A DNA stretch of 64,000 nt from Sphagnum magellanicum (taxonomy: Eukaryota > Streptophyta > Sphagnopsida > Sphagnales > Sphagnaceae), in the NCBI GenBank assembly GCA_021904315.1, contig CM038908.1:33222001-33286000 (forward strand), in the 5' to 3' direction. Position 1 is the stretch's first letter. The number at the start of each line of letters is the position of its first letter. Made by a program: the position numbers and the translations under genes. Positions 60,501-64,000 of this stretch are shown here, one piece after another. The notes under the pieces were generated by a model. That model saw nothing but the letters and a program-made list of their open reading frames with translations. It searched no databases and was not told the origin of the DNA.

Positions 60501-61000
60501 ATGAATGAAGATGAAGCCATATGTTGAGTATTGAGAAGATATTTTGTTACACTTGTTTAGACCTTTACCCCATCAAAATGCCACCCTTTTGGATTGTGTT
60601 TGCCTTTTAAGCAATTGGAAATCTAACTACTTTAAGGCTTTGTTGTCAACCACTGTTGTTGGTGTTGATATAGAAGACCCAATACTATGCCCTTATTGTG
60701 GGCCAAAAAAATGAGGCTTTCAATTGCATACACCCCATTTAAAGATTTTAATGGTGGGGATTTTGTTCTTGTCAAACTTCATGATCTTTGGCCTTGTTCC
60801 TATTTGGATGGGAATAACAAAATGTGATGTTGTGAAAGATGAGGAAAATGCATTTTTCAAAGTGGTGAGGGTTCAATGGTGGTTTCTTATGAAAAAATGC
60901 ACAAATATCGATGAACGACATCTATATCAAGATTGCTGGAATCGAAAGTGGAAATGTAATTTTGCAAATCCAGAATAGTGGCTTGACATTTCATCTGTTT
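57600..61000 (+). pseudogene. Unclassified decayed element 2 (VGHTHEDID-domain protein)
   Basis: Successive plus-strand coding-like segments form one decayed gene. An acidic N-terminal part lies at 57.6-58.07 kb (GLQQCYVSMDGCNDLGKKIF). The segment at 59.67-60.08 kb has FQMDNYMKDNKNWHFLAFLS and LGFLVVGHTHEDIDKCFGYL. The end at 60.32-60.98 kb contains FKVVRVQWWF and DERHLYQDCWN. The QxDN...NKN..H.LAFLS...VGHTHEDID pattern is, from memory, that of the DUF7869 family found in repeated genes of plants and other eukaryotes, probably mobile-element proteins of unsettled class. The gene is broken in several places. GGCC-type repeats lie on both sides (56.9-57.3 and 61.2-62.2 kb). Confidence 0.65.
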
Positions 61001-61179
61001 AAAAAAAATATCAAACAAGAATCAAATTTCTATTCTTGCTACTTGTTTTAGTAGGGCTAAAGTAAATCTTAATGTTGCAAGTGCATTTAACAATGTGTGA
61101 AGGATGTTTTGGACATGGATGAAATTGTGTTTCTAATTTTTCAGAGCCTTTTATATGATTAAATTCATTTCAATGTTTT

Positions 61180-62180
61180 TTAATCAATTTATTCATGGTA
61201 CGAAATTATTCTTGTCTATTCTTGGACATTATTGATCAATAATCTTTTAAAATTTGTTACATTTGAACCCTAATCCTTAGTGGCCACTAGGCATCCTTTT
61301 TTTTCATTCTTGGCATATATAACCTTGAATTTATTAATGATTGTGATATGTTTTTGTATTTGATGAGGTGTATTGTTTAATCAATTTGTTCATCACAAAA
61401 AAATTTGTGTACATTCTTGGATAGTCATAATCAATGATCTTTGTTGTTACACCTTAACCTTAATCCTTAATGGTCACCACTCTTGTATTTATTGTTTTTT
61501 GGCATTAAATTTAAATGTATTATGAATGTTTTTATTTTTGGGTTCTTTTGTTTTTGATGTGGCATATTTTAAAGCAATGCTTTGGTCCTAGAAAATTATA
61601 TGTGTATATCTTTAAACAATCATGGTCAATGATTTTATTTATTTATACCTTAACCCTCATCCTTGGTGGCTATTTATTGTCTATTTTTTCTTTCATGGCA
61701 TAAAGTCCGAAAATTAATTTTAAAATTATTTATCATAAAAAATTGTTTGTGTATATTCTTAGATAGTCGTTATCAATAATTTTATATTTCAACCTTAACC
61801 CTAATCCCTAATGGCCACTAGGTGTTTATTTTTTTCTTTCATGCCATTGAACTACTTGGAATTATTAATGAAATTTTTGTTATTGTATGAACAACAACTT
61901 TGGATCCATAAACATTATTGTGATTTACGAATTGGTTCATGTTGTGATTAGTTCTTTGTAATTTAGTAAATAAAATTTCTATTTTTCATGGATAGGAGCA
62001 TAATTCGACTTCCAATTTTGATGATGAATAACCTATAATTTCCACTTGGTGGGCACAAGGCAAAAAAAATCTTTTGAGACAAAAAATTGTTTACATAGGT
62101 GTTATATTTTTGAATGATTCATGTTTTTACTTGAATATAAGGTTACATTTGTTGTATTTGGTGGCCACTAGGTAGAGTTC
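61180..62180. repeat. Tandem array of about 185-bp units, each with a GGCC palindrome
   Basis: Units run through TTAATCAATTTGTTCATCAC, ATTCTTGGATAGTCATAATC, AATCTTT, an AACCTTAACCCTAATCC telomere-like word, and AGTGGCCACTAGGCATC followed by TTTTTTTCATTCTTGGCAT. The palindrome recurs near 61,280, 61,470, 61,660 and 61,815, with further copies near 62,050 and 62,165. Spacing (about 150-190 bp in the first four) differs from the 48-bp array on the other side of element 2, though the core motif is the same. Confidence 0.7.
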
Positions 62181-62199
62181 ATACCATTGACCAAATTGG

Positions 62200-62880
62200 G
62201 TAAAATTATAAATTAACAATTTAGTCCTAAATTAATTAAATTAAAAAAAAATCACCATTGAAAAAAACAAGTCTATTAATTATGGGCAACTTTCAAATTT
62301 TCATGTTTTTAGAAAATTTGATCAAGCTATCATGCTTCATTGATGATAAAAATTATAGGGTAGTAAAAAGGGATCAATATGGGGTTGGTGAAAAAAAGAT
62401 TTGTTCCATTCAAACTTGGGATGAGAGAAAAAAAATGATAAAAAATACACATTCATTTGGCATCTACACAATCAAAAAAAGGTAACCTTTTGTGATATTT
62501 TTGCAAAATTTTACTACTTGAAATTATCATCTTTTCCGTAGTGCAAAACTATTGAACATAGAAAACATATATACATGAAGCTAGGTTGGTTGGTCGTCAT
62601 TCTTAACATAAATTACCACTATTTACATCTAGATTGATTGCTAGTAATGTAGAGTTTTGTTGTTTATGACTATACGTCACTTCTTCAAGTGACCAAATGT
62701 CAATTGACCATAAACGGTGACATGTCACAAAACTTCAAAACAACTAGTTGAAATTAATTTATTATATCAAGTGTGCAGCTAATATTTTACACCTTCCCTC
62801 ACACCTTATTCTTATGTTTGCATAATTTTACAATTGACTAATTCATGTTCAAAATATTCAAACTTGAAATCACTCCAACA
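62200..62880. other. AT-rich spacer
   Basis: A 75-codon plus-strand frame at 62,258-62,485 (DDKNYRVVKRDQYGVGEKKI) has protein-like composition but no recognised family. Otherwise nothing is seen. Confidence 0.35.
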
Positions 62881-64000
62881 ACTTGTTGTAGACCTTCAAA
62901 CTTTGTTCTTCCCAAAGGTTTGGTGAAAAATCTACTTGTTATTGGCAACATGGAACATGCTTGATGTCAATTTCTTTTGATAATACTTTTTCACATACAA
63001 AGTGGTAGTGACATTCAATATATTTTGTTTAGGCGTGGAAAACTCGATTCTTGGCCATCTTGATGTTATTAACGATGTCACAAAAAAAGTTTTATCTATA
63101 TATTCAATTTCAATTGGAAACTTTTTTAACCAAACACCCTCTTTAATGCCCTCCATTAATGTGCAGTACTCAGCTTCAGCTCAAGACAAAGCTATTATAG
63201 GATTGTCTCCTTCCACACAATGACATTGGGGAAATTCCAATTTTTAGAAGATAACCACTAGTCAACCTTCTAAGTTTTGTATCCCTAACCCAATCAGTGT
63301 CCACAAAAGCTTCTAACTTAATGTTATTCCCTTTCTTAAAGAAAATTCCATGTAAATCATGACGAACTAAATGTTTCCTTCATTGTGCCAAAATTAAAAG
63401 TTGGGTTAGTTTCGCACTTAGTCATGATTAAACTTTTTAAAAGGTTATTAATCTTCTTGTACTAGGCTCAAGAAGCTTGACGAAATCCATAGAACACTTT
63501 ATTAAGTTTACAAATTAGTTGTTCATATCCAAATTTTATGAAGCCTTCAGGTTGTTTCATGTATACCTCTTCTTTTTATCATTGTTCAAAAACATTGTTT
63601 TGACATCCATATGTGAGATTTTCCAACCAAAGTGATTAATGAGAACTATCACACTTCTTATTGTGCTCCATTTGATTATTGGAGCAAAAGTTTCTTGAAA
63701 ATCCAAGCCTTCCTTTTGTTCAAACCCTCTAGCAACTAGCTTAACCTTATATTTTGATGGTTTGCTTGTGGAGTCATTCTTCACCTTGAAGGTCCACTTG
63801 GCTGTTATTGGCCTCTTTCCTACAAGCAATTTAGTTAATTGCCATGTCTAGTTGTGTGAGATGGAATTCATTTCATCAACCATTGCCATTCGCCATCTAT
63901 TATCCACTATTGCTTTAAAAAAAGTGGTTGGTTCCCATACACGATCAATAATTCTTACAATGAAATCATCAAACCACCTAGGCATCACGGTCGTTCATTT
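62880..64000 (-). mobile_element. Ty1/copia retrotransposon fossil (pol region, runs off window)
   Basis: Minus-strand pol remnants lie in the copia order. The upstream edge of the reverse transcriptase domain reaches the window end, followed by the RT core near 63.83-63.56 kb (KWTFKVK, LVARGFEQKEG, FAPI, HMDVKTMFLN), then a shrunken middle and RNase H-like sequence near 63.22-62.88 kb (GIKEGVWLKKF and downstream). It is broken, with several interruptions, and clearly old. No LTR is identified inside the window; the 5' part lies beyond position 64,000. Confidence 0.85.

Noticed and set aside
1-64000. tRNA, rRNA or CRISPR features
   Set aside because: No cloverleaf with A/B boxes, no ribosomal core sequence and no regularly spaced identical repeats with unique spacers were seen by eye. 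The GGCC arrays are hairpin units, not CRISPR.

Overview
This is nuclear DNA of a land plant. Three intron-rich genes have clear plant orthologues, the introns are short (mostly 80-500 bp) with GT-AG borders, and a degenerate array is built on the plant telomere word CCCTAAA. Compact introns in very AT-rich, repeat-filled intergenic DNA would suit a seed-free plant (moss, liverwort, lycophyte or fern), but I cannot fix the clade from sequence alone.

Layout. 1-9.78 kb is repeat territory: a copy of a dispersed repeat (called R here) at the left edge, a decayed hAT transposase on the minus strand (about 2.2-6.1 kb) split by a Helitron-like insertion and by an AT-rich block, then a small GC-rich island. 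9.78-36.8 kb is the genic core: a HEAT INTOLERANT 4 (HIT4)-like gene (+, 10.65-14.79 kb), a plastid-type HflX GTPase gene (-, 24.80-19.54 kb), and a GTG/GPHR-type membrane protein gene (+, 30.76-36.80 kb). Each resolves into 13 coding exons that join in frame from ATG to stop, giving 305, 694 and 474 residues. Between them lie two adjacent Helitrons, a 102-bp foldback MITE, TAGGTA-type degenerate arrays and more R copies.

36.8-64 kb has no host gene I can support. It holds a fourth R copy, two blocks of decayed coding-like sequence (40.98-45.43 and 56.9-62.2 kb) bordered by short GGCC-centred palindromes, a non-autonomous Helitron, a 2.1-kb telomere-like array, a long hairpin, simple repeats, and a Ty1/copia fossil running off the right edge.

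The three genes are not an evident pathway: HIT4 acts on heat-induced chromatin decondensation in the nucleus, HflX on ribosomes or RNA (here probably in plastids), and GTG in endomembranes or plasma membrane. The most unusual material is the repeat biology: palindrome-flanked decayed elements, a Helitron-like insertion with an 8-bp target duplication and an inverted end, and a repeat shared by introns of two unrelated genes.
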